Source: Sisyra terminalis
Lineage: Eukaryota > Arthropoda > Insecta > Neuroptera > Sisyridae
Direction of reading: 5' to 3'
DNA: 64,000 bases
Assembly (NCBI GenBank): GCA_958496175.1
Contig: OY292276.1
Location: forward strand, 12,542,001 to 12,606,000
Under the pieces are notes generated by a model. The model saw only the letters and a program-made list of their open reading frames with translations, made no database searches and had not been told where the DNA came from. A program made the translations under genes and the position numbers. Below, piece by piece: positions 35,018 through 46,363 of the stretch. Each line of letters starts with the position of its first letter. Position 1 is the stretch's first letter.

Positions 35018-37212
35018 GTAGCTAATTGAATAATAAAAATATTAAATAAAAAAAAACGATCTTAAACAACCTGAATTGTCTTCTTATTTAAAATAATAAA
35101 AACTGAGATCTGAATTTTATCATCTATCAATAACAACAATCATAAAAACAAGATTTTACATTTCATTTTTGTAACTTTCTTATCATCTCACTGTTGTCCA
35201 AGAAGTTTATTACGAGATGGTTGAAATGATCGTCTAGTTTTGTCAAATATTTTTTTACTAAACTTTTGAATTTCCTCCTTTACAGATGGCATTTCTGTAT
35301 CTTCATGTAATATTGGAATTTAAAGAGAGAATTATTAGAAGGGTATATTAGAACCACTATTTGGGAATCGGTACTATCCGCTGTAGGATAGATGCGTATT
35401 AATTTTAAATTCTATTTTTATTGTCTGCTAAATTTTAGTCGACATTTTAATTCAAAAGATTTGAAATTTACCTAAATATTTTTTTTTTAAATTTACCTAA
35501 AAATCGATTTTTGCCCAAGTCTGACCTACGCTGTATAAATGATTGAACTTGTTGACATAATTAGAGTTAGAGGAACGTATATAATTAACTCTTATGGTAA
35601 ACTATCCATTTTTTGTTTTATTACTCAGATGAATAATTATAACAGTAAATTATAAAAATTAAATTTCTTTTTTTACTACTTTTGTTAAGGAATTAGTTTT
35701 TATTTATTTACATTTTCTTTCACTGTATTTTCCAAACTAAAAGAAATAGCAGGACGAAAATAAAAGTAATAATAATTTGTTGAATAAAAAAGGAAGTCAA
35801 TGTTGAAAGAAAACGGGATATGTATGAATGAATTAAGATTTTATAATACCTAGAAATAATGCAACAAGTGTCAGTTTCTCAAGTTTGATAAACGAGCTTA
35901 TAACGCGTATTCACACCACTTTAACTCGTATCATATATGAACATATGGGTATGAAAGATTTAACGCCTCCACATATATTATATACATTGCGACTGCTGCC
36001 GTCATCATACCAGGTGTTTATGGTTGGCGGCATACTGTCTGGTCAGTTTCAGATAAACTACATACATAGATTCAGATATCTCTATCTACATATATGTAAT
36101 GCATACATTTAAATACACACATATATTTACTAATAGTTCACACTATAATTATCTACGAATACATCACCGCCTTTCATTTCTCAACCGGGCATACTATGTC
36201 TCAACATGAAATTGTCGAAACGAAGAAGATGCATGTGCAAATTCTGTTTATTTTTTATTCACTATATGTCGTTGAAATTAAATGCTGATCAACGCATTCG
36301 TTCATTTCGATTGAAACATCAATTGTCTGTCATTTTCTTGCAAACAATCCTCATCTCATTATATATATAAAAAATATTCATATCTGAGTTTTATTAACTT
36401 AATATCTTCAGCATGTGCATTTATATTTGTACATTCTTTTCTTTTCACTAAATGTGGAGGTGGTGTGATTCAAATTCCCTTTCATTAATTTGAAACTTCC
36501 GTTTCCATTGTTTTGAGAATATTTTCCACCTTACTTTTGCCCGCAAGTTTACATTAAATATGAAACATTTTCATAATAAATAATGGATAGTATTACGAAT
36601 TTTAATAAGTTAAGCATTGTCGTGACATCAAAAATATTCTTTTATTGCCAGCATAAATAGGTTTTTTTTTTTGAAGAAACACCTAACAATGACTCAAAGT
36701 TCATAATTTCATAAGTAAATACACCGGCTAAATGTACCCAAGCCAATACTTCCGCTGCTATACATCTTTATTCTTGGTACAAAAAAAAATAAATAAATTT
36801 TGTTAGTACCAATTACGGAGGAAAAGCTAGAAAAATTGACTTTTATTGGACGTAATACACAAGTCCATCTATAAATAAACCTTCATATCTTGTTACAGCT
36901 ATAAGTTAAAACAAATTCTCAAAACTGATTTAAATTTATAAAACACGATAATTATTTATAATTTACACTAAGAAAACGGCAATAAGGTAGTTTAATTTTC
37001 AATGGCGCTTATTTGCTAATAAAAATAATTGGGCATCACATGCCTCTATTTCAATTAACGTTAACTCGGTACTGTCATATTTATATTAAGTAAAACAATT
37101 GTTTATAATTAAAATAACTATTTAATAAGCGATCTACTACGTAGCGATACATATGATTTATCTGGATGCATTTTTTTTTTTAGAAATTAATGGATTTTTC
37201 TTTTTGTTATAG

Positions 37213-37347
37213 GTGAAACACACTTTCAAAATTGATTTTGATGTTCATCATAATGCCTGGAAAGAAAATCATTACGAGTGGTTACCGAAGCCAGCTAATA
37301 AAAGTTTAGGGGAGAAAACGTCCCTGGACCATCTAAAAACAGTGCAG
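37213..37347 (+). CDS. Coding exon 3: linker with glycosylation sequon
   Basis: The acceptor is TTGTTATAG at 37212 and the donor is CAG then GTAAATT at 37348. It codes exactly 45 residues (215-259), phase 0 at both ends. It starts VKHTFKIDFDVHHNAW and includes HYEWLPKPANKSLGEK, with an N-linked glycosylation sequon at Asn243 (NKS). It has several His and Trp residues and is less helical than the flanking exons. It probably forms the connection between the first and second predicted helices. Confidence 0.8.
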
Positions 37348-37665
37348 GTAAATTGAATTTTTGTTTATGAAAGAAAATAAGGAATTATCTTTTCTGAGAA
37401 GAAATTTATCTTGAAAATGACCAAAGTTCATTTTAATTCCGGTTATCCATTATTTATGCCCTAACAAAAAGTATTAAAACAATGATTTATGGATTACAGT
37501 ACTTTTTGCAAATATAGTAGTTATACAGATTGCCTGAACTTAGGACACTTCCAAAATAAATGTATTGTATATCGGTGTAATCATGATCGCTTTTAATTGA
37601 CTATGGTATCCCATTGAATTTATTAGGCATCCTTAATACTTAGATGCATTGATAAACAGGTACAA

Positions 37666-38553
37666 CAGGGGTGGGCAAACGGTCAATCGCGAACTGGTCG
37701 ACAATCGATCGCAGGTATTTTAAATAATTTTTTAGGCTTCCAAATCTTGTAATTGAAAATGTGTACTAAAGATTTAGCAGACAATGAAACTTAAATTTGA
37801 ATCTATTTTACAACAGATATCAATTCCCAAATAGTGCTTTTACTGTTCCTGGTCAAATTATTAGACGCCCTTAAGATTCTTTCCAATTTTAATGTATTCT
37901 ACTAAATTAAAATTGATACTATTTCCTTTTTATATTATTAAAAGTAGTAAAGATTTTTAGGAAATATAATTTCTAATTCCCCAATTACCCTACTCTAGGG
38001 TAATAGCCCTGATTTGAACCCCATTGAAAATATGTGAGATTTGATGGGGAGAAAAGTGGTCAAATAGCCCTTAAAACATAACCCTTTGAAAAAAAAGATT
38101 CCTGAGTAGAATCACCATCCAAATGCAGTGGATATTATTGTCCTACATATACCGCACACTGCGCATGATTGGAAGCTTTAATAGCAGTTAAAGAGCTTTC
38201 AATTAAAACAATTAAGTTCGCCATGATTAATAAAATATTTAAACTGATCGTGAAAGTTAATTTTCAGTAAATATGATTTTTTTGTCACATTAATTAGTAA
38301 TAAGTGTAATAAATTCAATTTTTATAGGAAAGTTAAGTCCAATCAAAAAATTTAAACATATAATAAAATAGCTATTAATTCAAATTTTGTACAAAATTTA
38401 TGGTGGATCTATTAATGTGGCCAGGGACTGTAACTATTTATCAAATAATATTTCTACTGATTCTTCCTTTTAACCCTTTTTTTGAAGTTGATTGGGAATA
38501 AATAAGAAAAATCAATGTTGATTATTAAGTAGTATTAAGTTTGTCCACTCCTG
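37666..38553. mobile_element. hAT element interrupted by a Tc1 element
   Basis: The left end is CAGGGGTGGGCAAACGG and the right end is its near complement, TTTGTCCACTCCTG. The flanking 8-mers AGGTACAA (37658-37665) and AGGTATAA (38554-38561) match at seven of eight positions. Without the nested 588-bp insertion plus TA, the host element is about 300 bp and non-coding. Confidence 0.75.
37843..38430 (+). mobile_element. Tc1-like transposon relic, copy A
   Basis: The ends CTGTTCCTGGTCAAATTA and TAATGTGGCCAGGGACTG are inverted repeats, flanked by TA on both sides (37841-37842 and 38431-38432), the Tc1/mariner target. At 38002-38037 the frame reads NSPDLNPIENM followed by TGA. This is the conserved motif around the third catalytic acid (Glu) of Tc1 transposases, with the usual Trp codon TGG mutated to TGA. 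It is internally deleted and inactive. It is related to 63192-63824 over its whole length. Confidence 0.8.
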
Positions 38554-38925
38554 AGGTATAATAACTAGCATAGTTATGTACGCACCAATGATTTTTGCTG
38601 AAGACTGGTCTCCTTTTATGTTTAACGGCTTTTCGTTTAAGAAATAACACATGAAGGTAGTTCACATTTAGCGATATGTATCTTGATAAAAGGAAACTTT
38701 TGGTATAGAATCAATAAATCTAGAGTAAAAAATCTAACTTTTGGGGGGCCTAAGATATTCATGTCTCAATCCAAAAGTTTATGGACATAAGATATAACAT
38801 TGTAAATATGTGTTTAATCGAATTGGTTGTTAAAGAAGATACGATTAGTTACAGTTAGTAAGAATAGATTCTTTTTTATAATGAGAATAGTTTGAAATTC
38901 TGTGATAATAAATACAAAATTTAAA

Positions 38926-38973
38926 TTAGGGAGGCATTGCATCCCTTGCTTTAAAATTGACAAGCCGCCACCG
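38926..38973. mobile_element. Solo right end of a hAT element
   Basis: GGGAGGCATTGCATCCC and then TTGACAAGCCGCCACCG match the right end of the element at 25720-27529 (near 27497-27529). No left end was found nearby, so only this terminal piece is supported. Confidence 0.5.
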
Positions 38974-39264
38974 GTGTTACAAGAACTTAAAAACATGATG
39001 AGGTCATTTATTTCATTACCATGTTATCGCCTGTTCATGCTAATGGCTAATTACATGGCGTATATTGCTGCTTTTAGGGTTTTTATAATACCTTTCTGAA
39101 ATTATATACACAAAATACCTGTCATACCACGGTCATGATTCACCCACTAACTACTACGGGTGGTCTTCTCAACATTTGTGAGAAACCGTCAAAATAATCA
39201 CACACTCCACACTATCCCATTTGCCGGCTTTGCAACTAAATACATCAATTATTTTTGTTTACAG

Positions 39265-39627
39265 TTGGACTCATCGTTGGTCGAAACGTTTGAGTACCTG
39301 CAAACGTTCGCTGTCGCACTCGAGCAAATCATTTGGGATCTGGAAGATGAGGAGAAAAATCATCCCCATCATCCGTCATTTTTGAAGAGCTTCAAAGACG
39401 CCTGGGACAACATTAACGCGTTATTGTGCGAAGTTCAAGTGGCGATGGTCGAACGGGACGTGAAACAACGGCCTGACGTAACGCGTGACGTCATGGATGC
39501 TGAGTACCGTCTTGTGAACGGTGATCGGACACATCGAAATTTACGTGATTGGGTTATCTATCGTGATTATATAAATACGCTTGAATATGTCAGGGATGTA
39601 TTTGAATTTATTGCCGAGAGGCTTTAA
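39265..39627 (+). CDS. Coding exon 4: helical C-terminal region and stop
   Basis: The acceptor TTTGTTTACAG ends at 39264; TAA is at 39625-39627. It codes residues 260-379. Three long amphipathic segments are seen: about 262-289 (SSLVETFEYLQTFAVALEQI and on, ending in an acidic patch), 296-325 (PSFLKSFKDAWDNINALLCE and on) and 351-379 (NLRDWVIYRDYINTLEYVRD to the end). A His/Pro turn (NHPHHP) separates the first two, and an Arg/Asp-rich loop precedes the last. Cys314 is the only cysteine here and could pair with Cys167. With the exon 2 helix this gives four helices, as in helical cytokines. That comparison is structural inference only; no family motif was recognised. It is GC-richer than its surroundings. 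Confidence 0.9.
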   Translation: MDSSLVETFEYLQTFAVALEQIIWDLEDEEKNHPHHPSFLKSFKDAWDNINALLCEVQVAMVERDVKQRPDVTRDVMDAEYRLVNGDRTHRNLRDWVIYRDYINTLEYVRDVFEFIAERL

Positions 39628-42345
39628 ACAATAATCAATTTTTAATTTAAACTTAATGAATTAGAGTTTTAAAAGCCAGTTGCCTATCGAATAGCTAGTT
39701 TTTTTTTACATAGAGAAAGAAACATATTTTGCTACAACTATCAAATCGTAAGTTTTATAGCAGTTTTTATTCAAATAATGACGATTCGTCCAGCACATGG
39801 ATTTTTATATTAGATTTTAAATCGTCTGTTAAGATAAATTTTTTAAACGTTTTCATATTTGACAATTGTAGCCAATTTTAATCATCTTATAGATCGATTT
39901 TCTCTGTCGTTATTTCCTTACTGCTATATTACATATTTTTTTTTTTTTTGTACATATAATTAATTTTTTAACATAATTTACTTGTATATATATAAAATAT
40001 TCGTGCAGCTGTTTTAAATTAATCTAAATTATTTATTTATTCTATCGTTAAAAGCAGTATTTCAATCGTATGTTTTAATTGTAACATGTAAAAAGAATTG
40101 ATTCATGCCATATTTTATTTATACCTTATTTATATTATTTATTGTCTTCTAATTTCATCATGAACTGTTGAATAATTTCAAATTAAGAGTGACTTAGTTA
40201 GAAAGAGTGTTAAAATTCAATGACAGCTTCACTTCAAAAATCTGATAAATTCAAGCAGATCTCAATGTTCCACCTTGTCTCAATAATTGATTAATAATAT
40301 GTTTTAATATTTTTTGAAAAATTGATTGCAATTGATTGATTTTGAGGCATTTGGTGCTATAATTAAGTAAATTAATTTTGTTTATCTGTGATATTATTGT
40401 ATGATATATATACGTATTGTTAAATATCCAGAGCATTGTAGAAAGGGATAAACGAAGGTTCCTCTTAGCACAGCCGCCACAGTATTACATTAGAGCGTCT
40501 CTAGATTTTAAATTCAATCGCGTTAAAATATAACAAAAAAGTGTGTAATAAATGTGAAACGAATGTTTTTAAAATTTAAATTTGGAAATTTTTAACTTAT
40601 TACATTGTGGTCGTGGTTTTTCAAACCAATTAAAATTCTAGTGGCGCTGCAGTATTACACTTTTGCCATTGGCATGGTAGACTGTTTTATTGTAGTTAAA
40701 CTTACTAAATATAAGTTTGTCTCTTTTCCCAATAACAACAAATTGTAATTATTATATTATTATCTGGGTTTAAATATTAAACCAAAGATATGAAAATTAT
40801 ATCTGTATATTGTTTTATTTCCATTGAGATCCTTTTCCACTATTACATTGACAGAATGATTCACTTTTTGGCACATCTTAATTAAATTTATATCAACGAT
40901 ATTATCACCAAATGGATATACAATATGACTGCTGACTACTGTGGCACCGCAATTACTACATTTTATTCAAATGACTATTTCCGGAGGTCATCTCGTGGGT
41001 GATAAGTTCCGGAAAGCGGAATTTTCCTTTTATGAATCATTCGAATTTTATTCGGCGTATGTTCGCTGAATGATCAAAAACTGTTACAAACTTGTTGACA
41101 TAATATTTGTCAAGCTGAATATTTCTTAGGTCAATTATGTTAAGGCGGATTAAGGTAAGGAGATAAAAGTAATTTATGTATAACCACTATGAAATGCCAT
41201 CAATGCATGCGTAGAACATGGACTTTCCACTTTTTGGGAAGGGATCCAAAGTTTCTTATTGTATCCGCAGGGCATAAATATTTTGAATTCAGTAATTTAG
41301 TATTTTTCCAATAAAACGGTCAATTTTAACTTACGCTTGCGACAATTTTGCTAAAATATTGCAAATATTTTAGTCCACGATAAAATTTCAATCTGATTTT
41401 AAAGATTATAAGTAAAATTGTGTTATAAAGTTTCTTAACGATATTTTTTGCCCTTCACCCATTTTGCAGTTCTAATACTTATTAGTTTAGTAGTACAGTT
41501 CTAATCAAATTTTCTGCAGTAGCACTTTTTTCTTATATAAAGAAAGATAGGAGGAATCTTAGAAAAGAAGACAAGCTAAAGTTGACGTGCAATGGGATTA
41601 TAGTGGATGACATTACCCACTGAAAATTTTCAAAATGGAATTCAATTATTTCAGGAATTACTCCCTTTTTGGATCAATTATCCATTCTGGCTCAATACTT
41701 GCGTCTTTGCAGGACAACTGCACCAAATATGGCTTAGAACTACAAAAATTAGTAAAAAAACTACCAATGTCTCAAATTGTAATAAAGTTAGCTTAACAGT
41801 TGTGTTTACATTTTTATATATAAAGGTGTTACTAAAATAAATTAAAAGATGAATGAAAATATAAAGAAACGTTCATATTCGGTTTTTATTTGGATAATTT
41901 AAAAAAAAAACTATCCCATTATAAATATTGCTCTATATGATAATAAATTAATCATTCCTCTTTCAAAATAAGACAGGTAATTTGTCTTAAGATATTCTTT
42001 TGAAAAGGTCTAAGAGCTCAACTCCACTTGTATGAAAGTTTGGCCAATTTGTATGATTGTATGGATGTATAGTATTAATATGTTCCTAGCGTTATTTTTG
42101 TACTTAATAGTTATAGTTTTGCGAGAATCCCATCGCTATTAATTCTTAATGTCAATTTATTTTTTAATTATTCTCTTCATTAATAAGTCATACTATTTTA
42201 ATTTTTTCCAAACATTGTAAATAAATTATTTTGTAATGTTAATTTTCTTTTATAATAAAAAATTTATACCTAAACAGTAATTTTTAAAAAGGTTCATAAA
42301 ACATTAACCCGTTTTGCTTCTTTATTGTTTTGTCTTAAATACCAG
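39628..42345 (+). other. 3' UTR and downstream intergenic region
   Basis: The start of this region should be the 3' UTR of the gene. The first AATAAA seen after the stop is at 40547. Beyond that, the DNA is AT-rich with no supported gene; the frame at 41607-41840 is short and domainless. Confidence 0.4.
40547..40552 (+). terminator. Candidate polyadenylation signal AATAAA
   Basis: First canonical AATAAA noticed downstream of the stop codon at 39627, giving a 3' UTR of about 0.9 kb if used. In AT-rich DNA this hexamer is common and non-canonical signals occur closer, so the call is weak. Confidence 0.3.
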
Positions 42346-42430
42346 AGAAACCTTCAACGGTCCAACATTGATAACGAAGATAATCCTTGAAAAGGAAGAC
42401 AATGAATCTTTGAATGGTCGTTTATAAGAG
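42346..42430 (+). other. Candidate exon A of an unknown transcript
   Basis: It follows a pyrimidine-rich tract ending ACCAG and is followed by GTAAACG. Only a 57-bp GT-AG gap (42431-42487, ending TTTTTAG) separates it from a second exon-like block, a size typical of small insect introns. One frame reads ETFNGPTLITKIILEKEDNE and continues to a TAA before the donor. It may be non-coding or the end of a coding region. No homology was recognised. Confidence 0.3.
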
Positions 42431-42487
42431 GTAAACGTTTTTTTTTTTCAAAATGTGAAAATTAAAAGTTTCGAATTTGATTTTTAG

Positions 42488-42595
42488 AAAGTATGTTTCA
42501 AAGCATTATAGAAATAAGATATGGACAAATTGGTGTTCCTTCGTTCCATTGATGGCTTGAAGAGTAGCTGATGATCTTTGTGAAAGAAATTTATG
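42488..42595 (+). other. Candidate exon B of an unknown transcript
   Basis: Preceded by TTTGATTTTTAG and followed by GTAAGT at 42596. Frames are interrupted (for example KYVSKHYRNKIWTNW and on, then a stop), so a non-coding transcript is as likely as a coding one. It pairs with the block at 42346-42430. No further downstream exon was identified. Confidence 0.3.
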
Positions 42596-43147
42596 GTAAG
42601 TTATATTCGTGTATTTCATTCAGGTAGTTTTTAAAATAAATGTATATATCAAGGATTTTAATTTAAAAAATATATGTTTTTTTAAAGAATTACTTTATTC
42701 AACATTTAACAAATTTTTTTAAATTGAAATCATAAATTTTGTTACAGAATTAAACTTTGATTAATCAATTGTCAATATATCAGTACAAGTCATAAAATAT
42801 AACTTTTTTATCTAAAAGATTTAACGCTTTTCGTGGATCCTTGAAACGCAGCTCCTTGAAAAAAGAAAATTATAATTCTTCCTTTTTTCTTAGTTTCCAA
42901 TTTTCATTCTACAAGGCCTAAACTTGTTTCCTATACCAATAAAATTTATCGATTTAAACTTTACTTCTTATCATTCTTCGACAATCCTTTTGTATTTAAT
43001 AGTTTCTCAAAATTTTCGTTTATAACTGCTAAGATTTTAAGTGACTGTAGGTTCGATAAAAATTGGTAAGCCGAGAAATATTAAAAACTTACTTGGTTCG
43101 AAAACCAAATTTAAAAAATCGTAGTTTTGAAGTCAACACCCCATAAG

Positions 43148-44521
43148 CAATGGCGTGCACAGAGATTTTAGCAAGGTAGGCAGAATTTTTTAAAAGCTAC
43201 TTTAATATAATCAAAAAGGCTGCATGTTGGTTTTAGTTCGTCGTCATGATGAGTAAATAATGAATCCTATACCGATCAGCCAACAAAATTTTTAAGTGTT
43301 AAAATTTTTCGAATGTAAATGTAAAACTAAAAAAAAGTTAAGAAAAACTAAACAGAACCTCCCCCACTTCGAAAAAAAAAATGGAAAAAAGGCAATTATG
43401 AAATTATTTTTTTTCCTCAAATTATATTTTCCCAAAATTTTACAAAATAACAAAAATGGAAGTATAATTAAACAGGTTTTCTCCGAAATTTTTTCATCGT
43501 TAGTAAAAATTAACTGAAAAAAGAACTTTTCACACAAAACATTTTTGAAAAAATATATATACGAAGTATAACATTAAGTGTTTTTTGAAATTCGGAAAAT
43601 ATTTTTCTTTGACTTTTTTCAGTTTTAGTTTTAACCAACCGTTTCCTAAATTTTCCCGCACTTTTGTTATTGTATGTTGCCTTAAATATTATTTTCTTAA
43701 CATTTTACTATATCAATGACTAACTAATTAATTTATCTTATTTATTTAATTACCTCTAAACTATTTTGTCACAAACGAAACGGTTTCTTTCACAAACCTC
43801 TACGAATGATTTCCCATCGAATGACAAAAATATTTTTCGGAAAATTCACACTTTAAAATTTTGTTGGCTAATCGGTATAGGGTAAATAATGATGTCGATA
43901 TTTTTAATCACAAATATCCATAGATAGACTAATTTTATAAACTTTATTAAAGAAATGCAATATAATCGTCAGGATTAAATAATACAGATAATAGATAATA
44001 CATTATTAAAATTTATTAGAATTAAATAATAACTATGTCCGTAGATTACTGATCGTTAAATCGATTATTGAAATCAATAAAATTCAAACTTGTACTTGTA
44101 ATTTGTCGTGTTGTAAGAAGACAGTGTCTTTCTATGAGGTTGTGTGCGTGCGTATGTGTAGAATTGTATATTTGTATTATTGTTTTTATACGAACCTACA
44201 CACTGACACATATATAGCTATGAGTGCACACATATAAATATTTAGGCACGAATAGTTTGTGTCTTTCCCGCTGCTGGACACAGTAGCGCTAGTGTATCGC
44301 AATGCAAATATTACCAGTCGCTTACTTGAAATTGAACGAACGAATGAGCTGGCATAATTTGTATCCTGTATAGATGATATCCGTTAAGATTTTTTCTTTA
44401 TTGATATTTGATAGTACTCGTAAATAAAATAAAACTAGATATCAGAACAAAATTATAAATATTTATCTGAATTATGTAGGGTAGGCAGTGTCTTTTTGTC
44501 TATATGTAATGCACGCCACTG
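43148..44521. mobile_element. hAT element with perfect 8-bp TSD
   Basis: The left end CAATGGCGTGCA and right end TGCACGCCACTG form the inverted repeat. The identical 8-mer CCCATAAG lies on both sides (43140-43147 and 44522-44529). Subterminal words (GGTAGGCAG) are present at both ends. A second element (43264-43881) sits inside. No transposase frame was recognised in the remaining roughly 750 bp. Confidence 0.8.
43264..43881. mobile_element. Nested element with ~40-bp TIRs and ~11-bp direct repeat
   Basis: CCTATACCGATCAGCCAACA at the left and its complement ending GGTATAGG at 43881 form terminal repeats of about 40 bp. GTAAATAATGA is directly repeated outside (43253-43263 and 43882-43892). 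A duplication of 9-11 bp points to a Mutator-like element rather than hAT or Tc1. Open frames inside on both strands are Lys/Phe-rich low complexity and not a transposase. Confidence 0.6.
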
Positions 44522-44529
44522 CCCATAAG

Positions 44530-46363
44530 CATGGTTCGTAGTTCTCAAAGTTAGTACTGGATGTTTTTTCAGCAACTAATTTAATTTTTGTGACCCTTTT
44601 GAAAGATATTAGTCCAAAAGTTAACCAAAAAGTTAATTTTGGAGGCAATTGGTTGCAAAAATTTATCTACCTTTTCTTGTGAGTGTTTTCAAAACTTTTT
44701 ATATACTTTTAGTTGATGATAAGTTTGGCACATAGACCAATTTTCTTGAAGAAAAAAATTATCAAAAACCTTCAACATTCAAAAAGCTGTTTTGACTTTT
44801 TGCTTCATTTTTCGCTATTAAATTTGTAAGCAAACTATATATTTAATTTCGGAATACATCAACTTTTTATATTGAGCTCGTTTTAATTTGAATCGGAAAT
44901 TTTTTGAAAAAATAAGCAATTAATAAATGCCAAAATTCTTTGAACAATTAAACACCTTATACCTACTTAATTGCATATGTTCAGATCATTTCATTTGGTT
45001 TTTTTCAAAAGTATAATTTGTTTGGCAGGTCACGATATTTTTAATTTAATAATTTTAAATATTTCCAAATTTTAATAGCTCATTAAACGATACGATATAG
45101 ATAGTCATGTATCGATTCATACTACAAAAGAAAAATGAAACGAATATTTTAGAAAAAATGAGTAACATACTTATTATTTGTAATTATCAGTTTATATATT
45201 TCTATGGGAACATTTTATATTGAGATGAAATTTGATTTAATTGCTTATACGTTCGAAAGGATATCATTAGTGTTAATTTAAGTCTGTTTTATTTGGACAC
45301 TTAATATATGAAAAAAATTGTATAAAAATAAAGAACGAAACAAAACGGTCAATAGAAATTAAAGAGACTGGAACACAAATCAAATATATACAACGTTTAA
45401 ATAAATAAAACCACTTCAATATTAGGCGCCCCGTGTAAAATTTATCTCGGGCTTCAACAACTAATCATATGTGTAAATATTATCTTCCTGAGACAAGCGC
45501 GGTTTGTATGATGCATGTCTTTGAACAATTCCTCAAATAAAACGTAACGTTTTACGTCATTTCCGATATAACCCTTTAGTATTAATATTCATTCTATTCA
45601 CATAAATGTTCGACGAGTTCTTTTGCCGTTGTTTTCCCTCATACTTAACAAAACGGTATGACTCTATTTTACACTGTCGTGTTTGTATATGTAATTTCAC
45701 AAATTGAAAAGAAGACTTTTTGTTGTTAATGATGTGTGTCTGTTGCACAGTGTGGTATTTGGCTAAATTTTTTTCTTTGAACATATTTTTTGTAATAATT
45801 TAAAAAAAAAAATGGACACGAAAATCGCTATATGAACCAAGAGAGATGTATTTAATTTAAACATAAAAAGCTAAACTGTTTACGAAATGAACCCATTGGA
45901 AAATGGCACTTTACTTATCATCAACTATTTCATTTATAGTAGAAAAAACATAAAATTAAAGAAAATAAATTGAACCTATTGAAGTAAACGAAAATTCCTA
46001 CCTATGCAATACTGCATTCTTTGTTCAAATGCCTAAGTCAACTAGCGACTTTTCTACTGAATAAAAAATATATTTGCTTATTGAGATTCATTGATATTTG
46101 TCATACTAAAATCCTCATTGACTACTTCTTGGAAAAATTCTAATAAAAAAGCAAATGTAAGTGCTAAAAATATCAATGTATGAATTCAAAACCGCAAGTT
46201 TTTTGATATGAAATTTCTTCAGTATATAAATTTGAAATCAAATTTCTGTATTCAAAGTTTCACTAAAGATTGTAACATTTTTTTAATGCTAACTATCGAT
46301 TTTGTTACGATAGTAGCAATAAAACGATACCACTGTGGTATCGATATTATTGATCGATGTAGT
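44530..46363. other. Intergenic, nothing recognised
   Basis: AT-rich. The frame at 45557-45784 (minus) shows no domain. No bounded element was identified. Confidence 0.45.

Larger units (their letters stand above)
34832..35127. mobile_element. Foldback hammerhead-like element, copy 3, 11-bp TSD
   Basis: The best-preserved copy. The identical 11-mer CAATAACAACA flanks it (34821-34831 and 35128-35138). It opens with a T-run, then an arm at 34846-34956, a 17-bp A-rich spacer, the inverted arm at 34974-35085, and a tail ending TTTTATCATCTAT shared with copy 2. The arms are about 110 bp and nearly identical. Each arm contains a full hammerhead-like core, one per strand. The T-run at the left end would be a poly-A tail on the minus strand. 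There is no protein-coding capacity. Confidence 0.8.
31103..37212 (+). other. Intron 2
   Basis: Runs from GTAAGT to TTGTTATAG. It contains the foldback element at 34832-35127, a diverged copy near 32740-33000 of part of the hAT element in intron 1, and otherwise AT-rich DNA. Frames at 31628-31942 (minus), 33711-33914 and 35885-36112 have no recognisable domain and are treated as chance. A less AT-rich patch at about 32300-32420 may be regulatory. The motif AAATTGTAATTAAA...GAGTCGGTT at about 32589 also occurs near 24499 in intron 1. Confidence 0.55.
37348..39264 (+). other. Intron 3
   Basis: Begins GTAAATT and ends TTTGTTTACAG. About half is a hAT element (37666-38553) split by a Tc1-like element. 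A lone hAT right end lies at 38926-38973. An open frame that enters exon 4 from about 39160 is intronic up to 39264 because the spliced frame begins at Leu260. Confidence 0.7.
23675..39627 (+). other. Gene model: four-coding-exon gene, 379 aa
   Basis: Coding exons 23675-24047, 30834-31102, 37213-37347 and 39265-39627 join into one open frame ending with TAA. Introns are 6786, 6110 and 1917 bp and all follow GT-AG. The phases match: exon 1 ends with the first base of an Arg codon completed by exon 2, and the next two junctions fall between codons. Introns carry many transposon relics, while the exons are less AT-rich than their surroundings. The product has an N-terminal segment, one hydrophobic signal or signal-anchor segment, and a helical C-terminal region. 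I do not recognise the family. A helical-cytokine-like secreted factor is one possibility. The weakest part of the model is exon 1; a different upstream exon could supply the start. Confidence 0.7.

Noticed and set aside
39160..39264. Start of an open frame that enters exon 4
   Set aside because: It lies before the TTTACAG acceptor; the spliced frame begins at 39265, so this part is intron.
42571..42590. CTGATGAT followed by GAAAG, a possible further hammerhead core
   Set aside because: No self-complementary stem lies between the boxes and the second box lacks the terminal C.
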